Of a DNA stretch of 44,687 nt, positions 19,950 through 30,847 are shown piece after piece. Positions within the stretch are counted from its first letter, which is position 1, and each line of letters begins with the position of its first letter. This DNA comes from Coleophoma eucalyptorum (taxonomy: Eukaryota; Ascomycota; Leotiomycetes; Helotiales; Dermateaceae): the NCBI GenBank assembly GCA_026120035.1, contig JALRME010000080.1, forward strand, positions 1 to 44,687. The letters run 5' to 3'. A program made the position numbers and the translations under genes. Below the pieces are notes generated by a model. It saw nothing but the letters and a program-made list of their open reading frames with translations. It had not been told where the DNA came from and did no database searches.

Positions 19950-21011
19950 ATGGTCAATTTCGTTCTTGTTTTGGCTGCCGCAGCCGCCATTCAGTGTGTC
20001 GTTGCTCACCCTGGTGAGGTACACGACGCTGCTCACGTCAAACGAGAGATCGCTCTCCGCAACTCTCTTGCTTCTAAGCATAAGCGATCTCTGGCAAACT
20101 GCGCCAACAGCCTAGCTGCTCGCTCTCTCGGCGAGCGTGCTGTTGCTCGTCGTACTGCAAAGGTTGAGCACCTTCGCAAGCTTCGCGGTCTCCCAATCGA
20201 TACACCCTTGAAGCGTGATTTGACCGACTTAGAGACCTACGATGCCATCAACCATAACGAGACTGGAATCATCACCGACTACTCAGTCGAGTCCCTCTTT
20301 TCCGGCAACACTAGCTGCATTCTCACCCCCGAGACCACCATCGGCCCCTACTGGATCGAAGGCGAGTTGATTCGCTCCAACCTCACTGATGGATATGATG
20401 GAGTTCCCGTTCACTTGGAGCTTCAATTCATTGATACCACCACCTGCGAGCCTGTATCCGACCTTATGGTTGATACCTGGGGAGCTAATGCCACTGGTGT
20501 CTACTCTGGTGTCTACTTCGCGGGTAACAGTTATATCTCTGCCAACCTTGGAAGTCTCAAGGAGAACTACAACCGTGGAGTCCAGTCTACCGATGACGAG
20601 GGAGTTGCCTCTTTCGACACTAATTTCCCAGGCCACTACGACGGCCGTGCCATCCATCAGCATACTATCGTCACCTCCAACTACACTCTCCTCCCTAACG
20701 GAACCTACACTGGAGGAACCGTCCGCCACATCGGACAAATTTTCTTCGAGGAGAAGCTCCGTTCTGCAGTTGAGGCTACCTACCCATATAGCTCTAACAC
20801 CCAAGCCATCACTAGCAACGACGATGATTCCTGGGCCCCTAGCCAAGCTGATACCGACTATGACCCATACCCAAAGTATGTCTACCTAGGAGATAACATC
20901 AAGGATGGTCTTTTGATGTGGCTCAATATCGGATTCGACTCTACCGTCAACTATACCTCTGCCGAGTCTGCTGAAGGCAGACTTACCGAGGACGGTATCA
21001 TTGCTTTGTAA
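19950..21011 (+). CDS. Secreted intradiol ring-cleavage dioxygenase (copy B)
   Basis: A single exon. I chose the Met at 19950 because it gives a clean signal peptide (MVNFVLVLAAAAAIQCVVAH) and follows the pyrimidine-rich leader; the upstream in-frame ATG at 19893 would bury it. The product is 353 aa. Basic sites (VKR, KHKR, LKR) before residue 91 suggest a processed propeptide. Iron ligands by family pattern are Tyr134 (IGPYWIEGE), Tyr230 (FPGHYDGR), His236 and His238 (AIHQH). GC-rich third positions in codons point to good expression. It is a diverged relative of the gene at 16740-17831, facing the other way, so an old inverted duplication or separate recruitment are both possible. Probable role: extracellular cleavage of plant or lignin-derived catechols. 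Confidence 0.88.
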   Translation: MVNFVLVLAAAAAIQCVVAHPGEVHDAAHVKREIALRNSLASKHKRSLANCANSLAARSLGERAVARRTAKVEHLRKLRGLPIDTPLKRDLTDLETYDAINHNETGIITDYSVESLFSGNTSCILTPETTIGPYWIEGELIRSNLTDGYDGVPVHLELQFIDTTTCEPVSDLMVDTWGANATGVYSGVYFAGNSYISANLGSLKENYNRGVQSTDDEGVASFDTNFPGHYDGRAIHQHTIVTSNYTLLPNGTYTGGTVRHIGQIFFEEKLRSAVEATYPYSSNTQAITSNDDDSWAPSQADTDYDPYPKYVYLGDNIKDGLLMWLNIGFDSTVNYTSAESAEGRLTEDGIIAL

Positions 21012-21357
21012 AGGACGCACACTATGGAGTATTTTCATCTGTAAATCCCATTGAGACTGGAACAATATGAGAAGGAAAATAGCGGGATTTGAAAGGAAAG
21101 GGAGTAGATAAATGTTGGGAATTATCACGACAATTGCTTAGAAATTCAGCAATTTAGCAATATATCATGGTTATACCTTCACATTTACGTTTATATGATT
21201 TAAATGCTATACTGTAAACATCAAAAAAGTTCTATCTTCATCATTATCGTCGTCGTCAACAATGTCTATTACTGCGTTTTGATTCTTGTCGCCAAGGCTA
21301 CTACTGTACTTACTGTGTCAGTGTATATTAAACTCTCAGACAAAGGCGTAGCTATAT

Positions 21358-21450
21358 GTAGAAAACTTGGTACCCTCTAAGGGTACCAAGTATTTTTGTA
21401 TAAGAGGGTACTAAGTTTTACTAAAAGTACTTAGTACCCTCTATTTCTAC
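21358..21450. repeat. Fold-back (MITE-like) element with two hairpins
   Basis: GTAGAAA at 21358-21364 pairs with TTTCTAC at 21444-21450. Inside lie a perfect hairpin ACTTGGTACCCT / AGGGTACCAAGT (21365-21376 and 21380-21391) and a second, AGAGGGTACTAAGT / ACTTAGTACCCTCT (21403-21416 and 21429-21442). Four copies of a GGTAC core thus alternate in orientation within 93 bp. No coding content. Confidence 0.75.
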
Positions 21451-21512
21451 TATAGGACTCTATACTACGACTTTAATAGATTAAAGTAGAAGGCCTAGAC
21501 TATCTTTTAAGC

Positions 21513-21542
21513 CTTTAATCTTTTTCTCTTTAATCTTTTTCT
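21513..21542. repeat. 15-bp tandem duplication
   Basis: CTTTAATCTTTTTCT occurs twice in a row (21513-21527 and 21528-21542), followed by a partial third copy. It lies close to the fold-back element. Confidence 0.8.
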
Positions 21543-22516
21543 TTTTAATAGTCCATTGGTAGGTCGGCGGCCAGCTAAGCGAGACGGCTTCGTAAAGTCG
21601 CGAGCTTTGTCCGCCTCGAAATTAAAGGGTTCGATCATAGTGTAATGGAACAGGGAGGTGTAGTCAGAATACACAGGGAACGTAAGCTTCTCGTGCCTCT
21701 AGCAAGTTGGAGTTTGGAAAGGGAAGAGAAAGGTGGTTCTTATTACTAGCTACTGTCATCTATACAAATACACGTCCCGGAAGACGGAATAACGTTCTTC
21801 CATGATCACATGATCCAGACACTCCTACCCCAGCACAATATTAGTAGAAAGGACTCCTTACTAACATAGGTAATTCGCGTCCGGACGAGATTCTCGATTC
21901 TACATCCTATCACGCAATGCTCTCGATTCGGTCTTGAATCTCAATACTGTCGTCAGATATAGTCGTTTGTGGAATGCGTACGCGACTTGGGATCCTATTA
22001 CCAACAAAACCAAGATCGGCAAGCATAGTAGTAGTATGCAGTATAATATAGTAGGCAAGGGCGCATCATACAAGATTCTGGAATCCTGCACCTTCTATCC
22101 TGGCTAACATCTCCACAATGAATATGATATCAACAAGAGGGATAAACCAAGCTTACCAGCAACTCCGCTTTTCGTGCGCCAGCCACAGCCACAGTCGGAG
22201 AGTGATTCCTTCTACTAGAAGTGTGGAGACAAGCTCCACACCTACCAACGCCGTCATCCCTCCCCTTGCATTAGCGATGGGCCTAGGAACCAACCATTCA
22301 ATGCAGCCCTGCGACCGATAGCAACCAAGCCAGCAAACAAACAAGCCCAGACGGGGATTTCGGCTACGAGTAGTAGCGCAGCAATGAGTAGAAATCCTAG
22401 ATCTCGAGCCCCTTTGGACAATTCTTTCTCGGAAGTGAATTCATGATATGTGATACTCCTGAACTGGTCTTTCGCGTAACACGGGCGTAGGCCCGGCCCA
22501 GGCAGAAGCAGTTTGT
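21543..22516. other. Intergenic with possible minus-strand membrane ORFs
   Basis: Two minus-strand ORFs, at 21900-22091 and 22254-22544, each encode one hydrophobic segment (PTILYCILLLCLPILVLLVI and FLLIAALLLVAEIPVWACLF). They could be exons of one small membrane protein, but I could not join them through good splice sites. No family recognised. Confidence 0.25.
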
Positions 22517-22536
22517 GGGGAGGGGGGGGGGGGGAG
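22517..22536 (+). repeat. G-rich run
   Basis: GGGG, A, then a run of 13 G, then A and GG. It is long enough to allow a G-quadruplex and is also a likely place for length errors. Confidence 0.6.
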
Positions 22537-22756
22537 GCCGGCACTGAGAACGAGATAATCTAGGATTTCTGATTCTGGCAGCTTATTGAATTCCTAACCT
22601 TAGCAACGGATGAGTATTCCTAGATTTTGTAGTCCGCTATCTTCGCTCTATTTAAACCGCCAGCTTCTCTCCATCTTCGCTCAACCGACGCTCAAATTCA
22701 TCTTTACTCCAAAATCCATCAATACATTACTATTTTTTCTCCCCCAAACTCCAATC

Positions 22757-23247
22757 ATGCTCATCAACAACCTCAGAGGTAAGTTTGGTGTGTTTACTTT
22801 TGGTCCCTGATGAACACATTCCGCGCTGACGGGCTTCAATCTTACAGTCGCTCCCTTGGTGGTAGTAGCTGCTAACCGAGCCCGAGCCCTCAACGTGACG
22901 TCCTAGGTTAATTTCGCCATCAACAACGCGACCGCGAATTCGACCAACATCTCGACCGACAAGTCCAACCGTAAGTCCAGGCCATGCTCCGACGAAGCTC
23001 CCCCATCTCGACATTCACAGTTCCTTCCGTTCCATACCCAGCCATTACCAAACTCTCGCTGACCAGATCTGTCGCATTCACAGCTTGCTCCTCCGTCGGA
23101 TTGGTTGATAACAGCAACAATGGCGGCAACGAGTGGAACAAGAATGCTATCATGGGCATCTCATTTGGGATCGTGGGAACGTTGCTAGGCATTACAGGCG
23201 CGGTTGCGGCTATCGATAAGGGGATTCGCTGGGGTGAGCAGTCCTAA
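22757..23247 (+). CDS. Small spliced membrane protein, unknown
   Basis: Model: join(22757..22778, 22848..22861, 22907..22970, 23021..23247), 108 aa. Introns 1 and 3 start with GTAAGT and are 69 and 50 nt; intron 2 (45 nt, GTAGTA..TCCTAG with a CTAAC branch-like site) removes an in-frame TAG and is less certain. The product has a short N-terminus, a stretch of N/T/S sequons (NNATANSTNIS), a middle region with SVAFTACSSVGLVD, and one hydrophobic helix (IMGISFGIVGTLLGITGAVA) close to the C-terminus. A pyrimidine-rich leader precedes the ATG. No family recognised. Spacing of consensus splice sites is the main evidence that this is a gene. Confidence 0.45.
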
Positions 23248-24073
23248 AAGATACATACCATGGGTTGGTTACTAGCCGGTCGCGTGCAGTGTCCCTGCGT
23301 CTTCAACAGCGCCGTCACGGTCTGGGTGGCAACGGAGACGAGGAGCAGGCTGTGGGTGGAGTTTAAACTACGTACGCTAGCTTTCGAACGAGATAAGATA
23401 AGCGGGATACTATACAGTGCTGGTTAGGGACACTGTTGATAGTTAGTTGCAATTCAAACTGATCCGCACATATCCCGTCCAACTTTGCCTCGGCTTTACT
23501 CTTCGTATAGAGAACATAGTTCGGGTGACGACTAAATTGCCCAAGTTGCCCGGCTTTGCTGGGGAGATCCAAAGGGGAAAGCCAACGGGGGATTGGCGAG
23601 GAAGAAGATGTCAGAGTACCAGGATCGTCTCTTCTCTATTCAAGCCAATTGGCACCTCAGACGGGACCCCCGTACCTTAATTCCTAGAAAAACGGGTTCC
23701 GTCTAAAAAAGGAGTGGATGACTGGACACCACAGTCCTGGATTCCTAGAAAGCGGGGCTCCATCAGCAGAATGGAATATAATTGGCTGAGATTGTCTACT
23801 GCAACCCAGCAGGAAATCAACCAGGAAGTGTGTGCATAACCCGTCTTGAGCTGCAAAATCGAGGATTCCCTCTTGGCGCCCCTCACAACCCAGCTCACGC
23901 AAGTTGGTATCTGAAAATGTGAGCTCCTCCCTCCATTTCCCCCTCCCTTCTCTTCTCCCTCTCCTCTACATTCTCGTCTACAAATCCCCTCTTCCGTGCT
24001 GCAATCAACCCTGAATTGTTGGTGACGATTTGTTCGTCATTGGCGCCTCGAGGTGCTCGCTCGTATCTTGACC
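23248..24073. other. Intergenic, no gene recognised
   Basis: A near-repeat of about 20 bp (TAATTCCTAGAAAAACGGG at about 23679 and GGATTCCTAGAAAGCGGGG at about 23739) is present. A pyrimidine-rich leader at 23920-23990 precedes the next start. Confidence 0.4.
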
Positions 24074-25811
24074 ATGGCGTCACCCGAGGACTACGACACT
24101 ATAGGCAAGGCTGACACGACTCCTACTACTTCCATCTTCACTTCCACTCCCACTGCGACCATCTCTGATCCTATTACTCCCGACCGCCTTTCCCCTTCCC
24201 TTCCCCAAACTCAGAATGATCTTTCGGTCGCGATAGCGCTTAACCACACCGGCGGTTCCGCCCCGCTTCTTCCTGACTACATTGACTCTAACGGCCAAAA
24301 CTTTTCTTCCTCTACTTTTCGACTATTCCTACGAGCCGGTCCAAATTTTAAATGAGCCTCTAGGGTATCAGATCGTGGCCGACGAGAGAAAAGCATATAA
24401 TGATGCGAAAGTCAAATCACCGCTTCTCGATTATCTTGATTGGGGATCCCACATCGATGAAAGATCTAGTCAATGGCAGTTCAAGAACGCCAGACATTAC
24501 CAGTACACGAGCGGCGAGTATGATCTAGTTTCCGGATAATTCGACTTATAAGACTGATATATTCTATTATCAGCAACATCTGGCACATCTCCACGAGCGA
24601 CGGTGGCCTAAACCGCCTCTCAATAGACAACTGGTCCTCATCCTCGTCCATCATCAGCTTCTACGCATAGGAGCCTCGCGAGTTAACCGACGAATGCATC
24701 GATATTTGAGCCCCTCTCTGCGCAAGTCCATCGTCGAAGCATGTCCCGGCATTCTGGCGACCAATAGTGACACATGCTGCAGCCCGAAGACGCTTCTAAC
24801 GCATTACGACGAATTAATGGTATATTTGCGTAAGAAAAAGCTAGACACCTCCCCCGACGATCAACACCTTAAAGAACTCAAGCTTTTTGTCTGTGTATTT
24901 TACGGACGGGGGATATGACCAAGTTCCTTGGTACCTTTGGCTTCGAGAAGTTGTGTGAGGAAGGCGTGCTTTCCATGTCTCATTGGGACGATATCCAACA
25001 AGCCGGTTTTGAACGCGATCTAGATAAACTGGACCAGGCATTCGATGCTACTGAATTCACGGATACGGAACCGCAAGTTAGTATACTATCATTCCATCTA
25101 AAACCTAGTTATATTAACGAATGTTACGCAGGGGGTCGATACTATGCCTGCGCCGGCTTATCCCTACCATCAATTTCCTTCCTACTCAGACTAGGTAAAA
25201 ACCCCGCTAGAGACCTTGTCATATCGTTTAAATATACTCCAGGACTGTTGCTATTCCTCTTATGGCCAAAGTCCGTACAAGTTCGCGAGATTCTCCATGC
25301 TCTCTGATTTAATATGGCCTTCTTATTATGAGACCACCAGCTTTCGACTTATGACCCCAGAAGAGCAACAGAGGTATGAAGAACGCTGCAGTGCCGAAAA
25401 CGCCTCGAAGGTTCTTGCGGCTCTAGCAGACCAAGATGATAGCTTGGTCACTAGTCTACTCACAGAGAATGGCTTCGACGGGTTTGAACAAAGGCCGTGG
25501 AATTGGCACTTCGACAAGCCGACTATAAGATGGCAAGACTTTTGATGTCGAGTCAATTTCCATTGAGAGATGCAGTACTAGCTGGTGATCTACGCCTTAT
25601 TGTTTTGCTGCTCAAGTATGAGGTTTACCCTAATGATAGGCCACATTTCATGCAACGGCCATTTCCAACAGCCATCACTCGCGGTCACCTTGAGATAGCT
25701 CTATTCCTGTTCAAGCGTTACAATATCACGAATTTGGGTAATCTCCGTGCTCCCCTTCGACTGGCTCTACAAAAGAGAGATCTTAAGCAAGCACAAACTG
25801 TTCTTCATTAA
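24074..25811 (+). pseudogene. 5' half of a large gene with ankyrin-like region, multiply frameshifted
   Basis: Good protein sequence keeps jumping frame. From the start at 24074 (MASPEDYDTIGK), frame one runs to about 24310, then another frame carries SYEPVQILNEPLGYQ to 24539. Further stretches are RKSIVEACPGILA (to 24917), LGTFGFEKLCEEG to YYACAGLSLPSISFLLRLG (to 25307), then WPSYYETTSFRL to TENGFDGFEQ (to 25545), then MARLLMSSQFPLRDAVLAGDLRLIVLLLKYE to 25811. The last has the hydrophobic rhythm of ankyrin repeats. At least four frame changes and several stops, including the TAA at 25809-25811, break the gene. The frame after that TAA continues openly into the next feature, so both were probably one gene. 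Function unknown. Confidence 0.6.
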
Positions 25812-25856
25812 CCAAGAACCTTGACCGCTCATGACTTTAGGGGATCCTCAACAACA

Positions 25857-27698
25857 ATGATACAGGTTCTACGCGCCAATCTGAGAATAGAGCATAACAC
25901 ATTTTCGGCATCAAGCTCGAACGATACCGTGTCTCATGCTTTTCATAACTTCGATACCCAACTTCAAGATTACCGAACATTATGGAAGCTAGGCATATCA
26001 GCTATGCGCAGGCTAAGAAAAGATCGCCCTCCATCCGATTTTCGGCAGGTGGTCAGCCTACTCCTGGTGGCAAGTGCAATGCGTAAAACCTGTTCTATTG
26101 AGGACTTTGGCGATTATAATGCCTTCCTTCAAGATCTTCCTAGGTGGAGAAATATTGCGGTCGAAGAATCTCGAAGGGGGTTGTTTGATGAGATCGTGTT
26201 CGCAATTTGGGGCCAAGACATAAGTAATATTTCAATGAATAGGGAGGACTTCGGAAAAGACATAAGTTTTCTACATGCTTTCGCAAAGGGGTTTGTTGGG
26301 GTCATGGAGATGCTACCAACATCCCAGGATAGCACACATCATGAAAAGTCTGGAGATAACGAGGATGGGATGAGTCTTGATTCTGAAGCGGGGGCCAAGG
26401 ACCATTCATCTATTAATTCTACCTCAGCAACCGGCAGCAAAGATAAAGACCCATATTCGGACGGGAACAACGGAACCCTCATAGTGCCGACTTGGGTATC
26501 ACGGCAGACAAATCCAGTATTAGTTGCAAACATCTTGAGACTAGGCACAATCTTCGCAGTTTTTGTGGCGTGCCTTCTGGGTATGTATAGCCCCCGCCAC
26601 CCACAGAGTATAATTGGCATACTGACATAAATAATAGCATTTCGAGGCCTATCGCCAGAAGCAATCACCGTGGAGATAGCACAACCATCCGGGCCATTTT
26701 CGTCTTTGATTGAGACGGCGTATATCACCACAATGCTTGAGAACGAGTCGCCGGTTGATCTTAAATGGATCGTTGAAGAAGCAAAGTTTCATATACGGAT
26801 TGGGCTCATCCGTACAGTCGCTGACCTTAATTGCTTTGAGAACGTGAAGGTAAGTAGCTCACTCGGAATTCTAAAATTAGATATCTGATTGTCTCATCCA
26901 CACAGGCAACCACTTCGCCTTCTGCAGACCAAATATGGATTCAATGAGATTGGATCTGCTAGCTTAAAAAAAGCATTGAGAAGTTGGTCGTTCCGGGAAC
27001 GATATACGAACCTTGCTTTATATCTTGGCCTTCAGCCCGGCGAGGCTGCAGTAACAAGCTGCATCAATGCAAATCCAAAGTCATCCACAGCAATGGACCT
27101 CAGAATGCTGTCAAAAGCTCTTGAACGTCAAAATATAGCTGCTGAACAAACCTACTCCTCAGTCCCAGTGGGGTCCCAAAGACCTACCAGTTCGCCATCT
27201 ACGTACATCGGAAGCTGGATGCCTCGATCGGTCTCTCAAAGAAGTGAGAGTACAAATTCAACACAGCAGACTCATACGCCGCTCAATAGCAGTCCCATAC
27301 AGCAAAGCCACACCCCGACGCCCAGCCAACCACAAAATATTTTTCCAAAGACAAACATAAACTACCAACCAACACAGCACAGGGGTGGCATCCAGAAAAG
27401 GAAACAGTCAGGGAAGCCACAAAAGCCAAGGCGTATACCACTACCATCAGAACGGACCTGTCAGCATTGCGGCAAGGAATATCCCACCACTAGTAACAAG
27501 AACCGACACGTGAGAGAAGCCCACCCTGAGCCCGACATGCAATACGCAAGTCCAGACTCAGCTTCTTATGGTCGAATTTGCTATTCATGCAGGAAAGGTT
27601 GCGGTGGTACATATACAATTGAGCGCAACCGTAATGATCACGAGAAGAAGGTGTGTAAAAACAGGGAACTAGTAGACTACGCTCCTGCAGGCAAATAG
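25857..27698 (+). CDS. C2H2 zinc-finger protein, distal half of the broken gene
   Basis: Model from the first ATG after the TAA: join(25857..26580, 26638..26849, 26928..27698), 568 aa. Intron 1 (GTATGT, 57 nt) and intron 2 (GTAAGT, 78 nt, acceptor TTCTGCAG) keep frame. The N-terminal helical region has VVSLLLVASAMRKTC and RRGLFDEIVFAIWG; after intron 1 comes LIETAYITTMLEN and LKWIVEEAKFHIRIGLI. A Ser/Thr/Gln-rich linker precedes a C-terminal pair of zinc-binding motifs: CQHCGKEYPTTSNKNRH and CYSCRKGCGG with a later H and C. This layout resembles fungal C2H2 proteins of unknown function. It may still be made from an internal start, or may be the remains of a pseudogene. Confidence 0.5.
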
Positions 27699-28855
27699 GT
27701 TGGGATATCAGGCGCTTTCTTTTATTTTGATGTTAAGAAATTTCCTGTAGATTATCGAGAGATGAGAGATAAGAGACGATATTGATGCGATGTCACGATG
27801 TATTCTTGTGTCAGTTAAAAGAATAAACATAGACGTCATAAATCCTCTGCTTCTTACCTTCCGACTCCCGGCCCAAAAATCTAGAATTTATATTTTTTCC
27901 TTGATATGTGGGGCACATAATCCCATACCTTCAACGAAAATCGTCTTGCTATTCTGGTCACCACGTCTCCTCTCAGCTGTGCGGCAGACCGGTTCGGTAA
28001 ATTGACGGGTTTGTTACTTTCCGCGGGTGACAGTCTTGTACAGATTCGGTGGGCTGATTTCACACCAAGTCCGTTTCCCTAGCAGTCGAGCCCGCCGATC
28101 ACGAATCGGCAGCAGGTAGTGTGATTAATTACCTTTCCCACGATCATGGGCGACGAAAGCGGGGAGCACAGACGATTTACAAGTTCTTTTGCCGTCTATC
28201 AACGTCTACATTGGACGTCTGTCTTGGCTAGAATTCTTCCAGCCCACTTGGTAGCGCCAATTCGATTTGATCTCCAGCAAAACTGCCCGGTCGTCGCTCG
28301 CTGGTATATGAGCTAGTCCGTACGCACATACATTGTCTAGATCCAACGGCAGCAGGCCGGTCTTTGTGATCCAGCTACAAGAAATGAAAGCACACCGATT
28401 CAGGATCGTCCGAGTATTGTACCCCCCTTTACAACTTACCCAACATAATAATCCGGAGAAGATTGTCGACCCTAGGCCTGCTCTGATCTGCCAGCCCTGT
28501 CAGTCTTCGCGGCGATCCTTACCATGGCGGTGACGCGAGCTTGGGTGTCTCCCCATTGAACACCCGCGGAATCCAGACTCACCCAAACTACGGTCAATGG
28601 CTCTCAATTTTGCTATTCGCTGGTGGTGAACGATATGACAGTGCTTATCATCGCGCTCTCGAAGCTAAACGCGCATGCTCACTCGCGTCATCAACCCTCG
28701 CTCCTTCGTCGTTCCCGCTTCCGTATCCACTCCAACTCGCTCTTCGCCAGCTCCTACTCTTGCAACTCCTGACAGTGCGAGTCCCGGTTTCTATGCCTCT
28801 TCGTATCTTTCTGTCTCTCAAGAATAGACTAGATCCCTGGAGCAAAGTCACGGGG
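27699..28855. other. Intergenic, no gene recognised
   Basis: Short ORFs on both strands (for example 28541-28882 plus) have no recognisable content and several overlap each other. No repeat family identified. Confidence 0.35.
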
Positions 28856-29077
28856 TCAAAGGAACCACACAATCGCTCCTAGTGTAGCCCCAAACACAAT
28901 AGAGGCAAGGGTGAAAAGGGTTGTGATTATAAAGGAGATTCTTCTACAGCACTTATTGCTACTTGGGTCTTTCGAGACTGCTTTTGTAAATAAGCGCTTA
29001 TAGTAGGATATCTCTGTTGCTACTGTTACAGCTCTGGTCTGGTACAACCTCCTTGTATCTAGATCCTCTTGGTGCAA
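28856..29077 (-). CDS. Short ORF ending in a membrane helix
   Basis: 73 codons: a charged N-terminal part (HQEDLDTRRLYQ, YYKRLFTKAVSKD), a CC pair and a C-terminal hydrophobic helix (IITTLFTLASIVFGATLGAI). It could be the last exon of a tail-anchored protein. The sequence just upstream, 29090-29345, gives broken hydrophilic reading in the same direction (RRLQERMAEIK), so a decayed larger gene is likely. Not recognised. Confidence 0.3.
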   Translation of the reverse strand: MHQEDLDTRRLYQTRAVTVATEISYYKRLFTKAVSKDPSSNKCCRRISFIITTLFTLASIVFGATLGAIVWFL

Positions 29078-29409
29078 TAATACTTATCATGAAATAAGAA
29101 ATGATTCTGCCTTGCCTTTGTTGCTGTCTTTTGTGACTTGGTATCCTCCCCGCCTAAAAACAAATCAGGCGGACCTTGGCCTAAATCAATCATTGTAGCA
29201 AGTTTTCCTTCCTACCGGTATAGCTGCCGCCACTTTTCCTACCACTTTATCTCTGCCATCCTCTCTTGTAGTCGTCGGTTACGAGCTTCATCGCTAAGCG
29301 ACTCCGCTAGCTTCCCTAACTATACTAGCCTCGTCCGTAGATGCTGAAACATATTATATAAACTAATTTTACCCATGCATATGTAGATAGACTAGGTGTG
29401 GCGATGTGG

Positions 29410-30847
29410 GCTCCGCCATCAATATGACAACAAAATGCCATCTGAAGAGGCATGACCGAAGCTTCGGCAGTAGTCAATGTGACAACGTCATTTCGATGTG
29501 TGACTACTGCAAACCGTACATATTAGTAATTCCTAATGAATAAGTGGCCATGAGGCATAGCAAGATGAACCTCCGGCGTTGGATGGCCGCAACAACCACG
29601 ATCCACGAAACGGGGCATAAGGCCGTACTTGAAATGTACCACCAATCTCTTAGGTGTCTGCATATAAGGCCAATGTAAAAAAAAAGAGCCTAGTCGAAAG
29701 CAGCTAGTTGAATCAAGTGGATAGGCTTTTAGGTGGCGTCTTGCAATGGCAGTTCCTGGTGGGGATTGAGTGCAGGGAAATGTTCGTTCCGGCACAGAAA
29801 AGCTTGCTATTCTAGTCAGGTGACGCGGCCTCCGGGGATTTGGATTCCAAGATTTCCTCCAACCACCGCCGATAATGTGCCCCCACCCTGCTGTTCTCTT
29901 CTCTTGACAACAAAGTCACGGGTATCACTAAAACAATCTTGTAAACCCAAATGCGCCAATATGTGCTCGAAGAATGCACCCGAAGGAAACACCATATTAC
30001 ACTAGTCAGATCGTGCAGCTGCTATCATAGCCTTGGCCCTCGAGGACGTGGCCCGGTGGCACACGACCCATATGGGATCGCGCTACTCATCGGGTCAATA
30101 GTTATTTCGAAACTTGAAACACGCCTGATAACCGATGGAAAACATCGAGGCCACATGGATATCCTGGCAGAGGCTAATCCGGGGAGTCGATTTCCACCCC
30201 AGTGGCAGAACACTGGGAGCTGCAGCCGGACTCCGGCGCGCTGGGAACTTCGTAAGACGTAAGACGTAAGACCCTCAGGTGCTTAAGATCAGATGTCGTC
30301 CTTAATATCAACTAAATATAAAAAGCTTGTTTATATCCTTGGCGAAGCTTGATAGAAGCGGGGCACGGGATATTACAATTTTAGCGGTATAAGGCAACCC
30401 CAGGGATTCCAAGGCTGTTGGTACCACCAAACAAGCAATTTCCGTCGGACCATTGCCGGAGTCGCGTACGTACCCCATGCACCGAACACCAGAGTCTAGA
30501 CTGGCCACCACAGTTCACGCCCGTTCCTCTATCCAGAGAAGAGCCTGGAAAGAAGATAAGGAAAGAGTTCGGAGATGAGCTACCATGAATATCGTCAGCG
30601 CGACTATGGATGCCCTCCAGCAAACCACCAGTCCACCTCGGCGCTTTCAGTATATATGGTCGAAGGATCGTCACCTTGGCCCTCTCCATTCTTCTAGAAA
30701 CAAGGACATCTTCGATTTCCTGTCGGTCTTTACTTTTGTCGCTCTCTTTTTCTGTTTTGCCAAAAACTGTCCGGGTTGACTTAACCATCCTCTCTTCTGC
30801 TGTCCCTCTTTTTTTGTTCGCAGTCTACCCGCCCTTGCACGTCCACG
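29410..30847. other. Intergenic and promoter region of the polygalacturonase
   Basis: Contains an inverted repeat GCAGTAGTCA / TGACTACTGC (29467-29476 and 29501-29510), a triple CGTAAGA repeat at 30251-30271, and a TATATAT sequence near 30651. ORFs at 29523-30262 are unsupported. The 60 bases before the start at 30848 are pyrimidine-rich, as in fungal leaders. Confidence 0.4.

Noticed and set aside
20283..20846. 187-codon ORF on the minus strand inside dioxygenase B
   Set aside because: It is the antisense shadow of a well-supported coding region with GC-rich third positions, which removes antisense stops; no motif of its own.
14949..21011. A complete secondary-metabolite or catechol catabolic cluster
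   Set aside because: No synthase, transporter, muconate cycloisomerase or other pathway enzyme is present between or beside the three genes, so only a small functional association is suggested.
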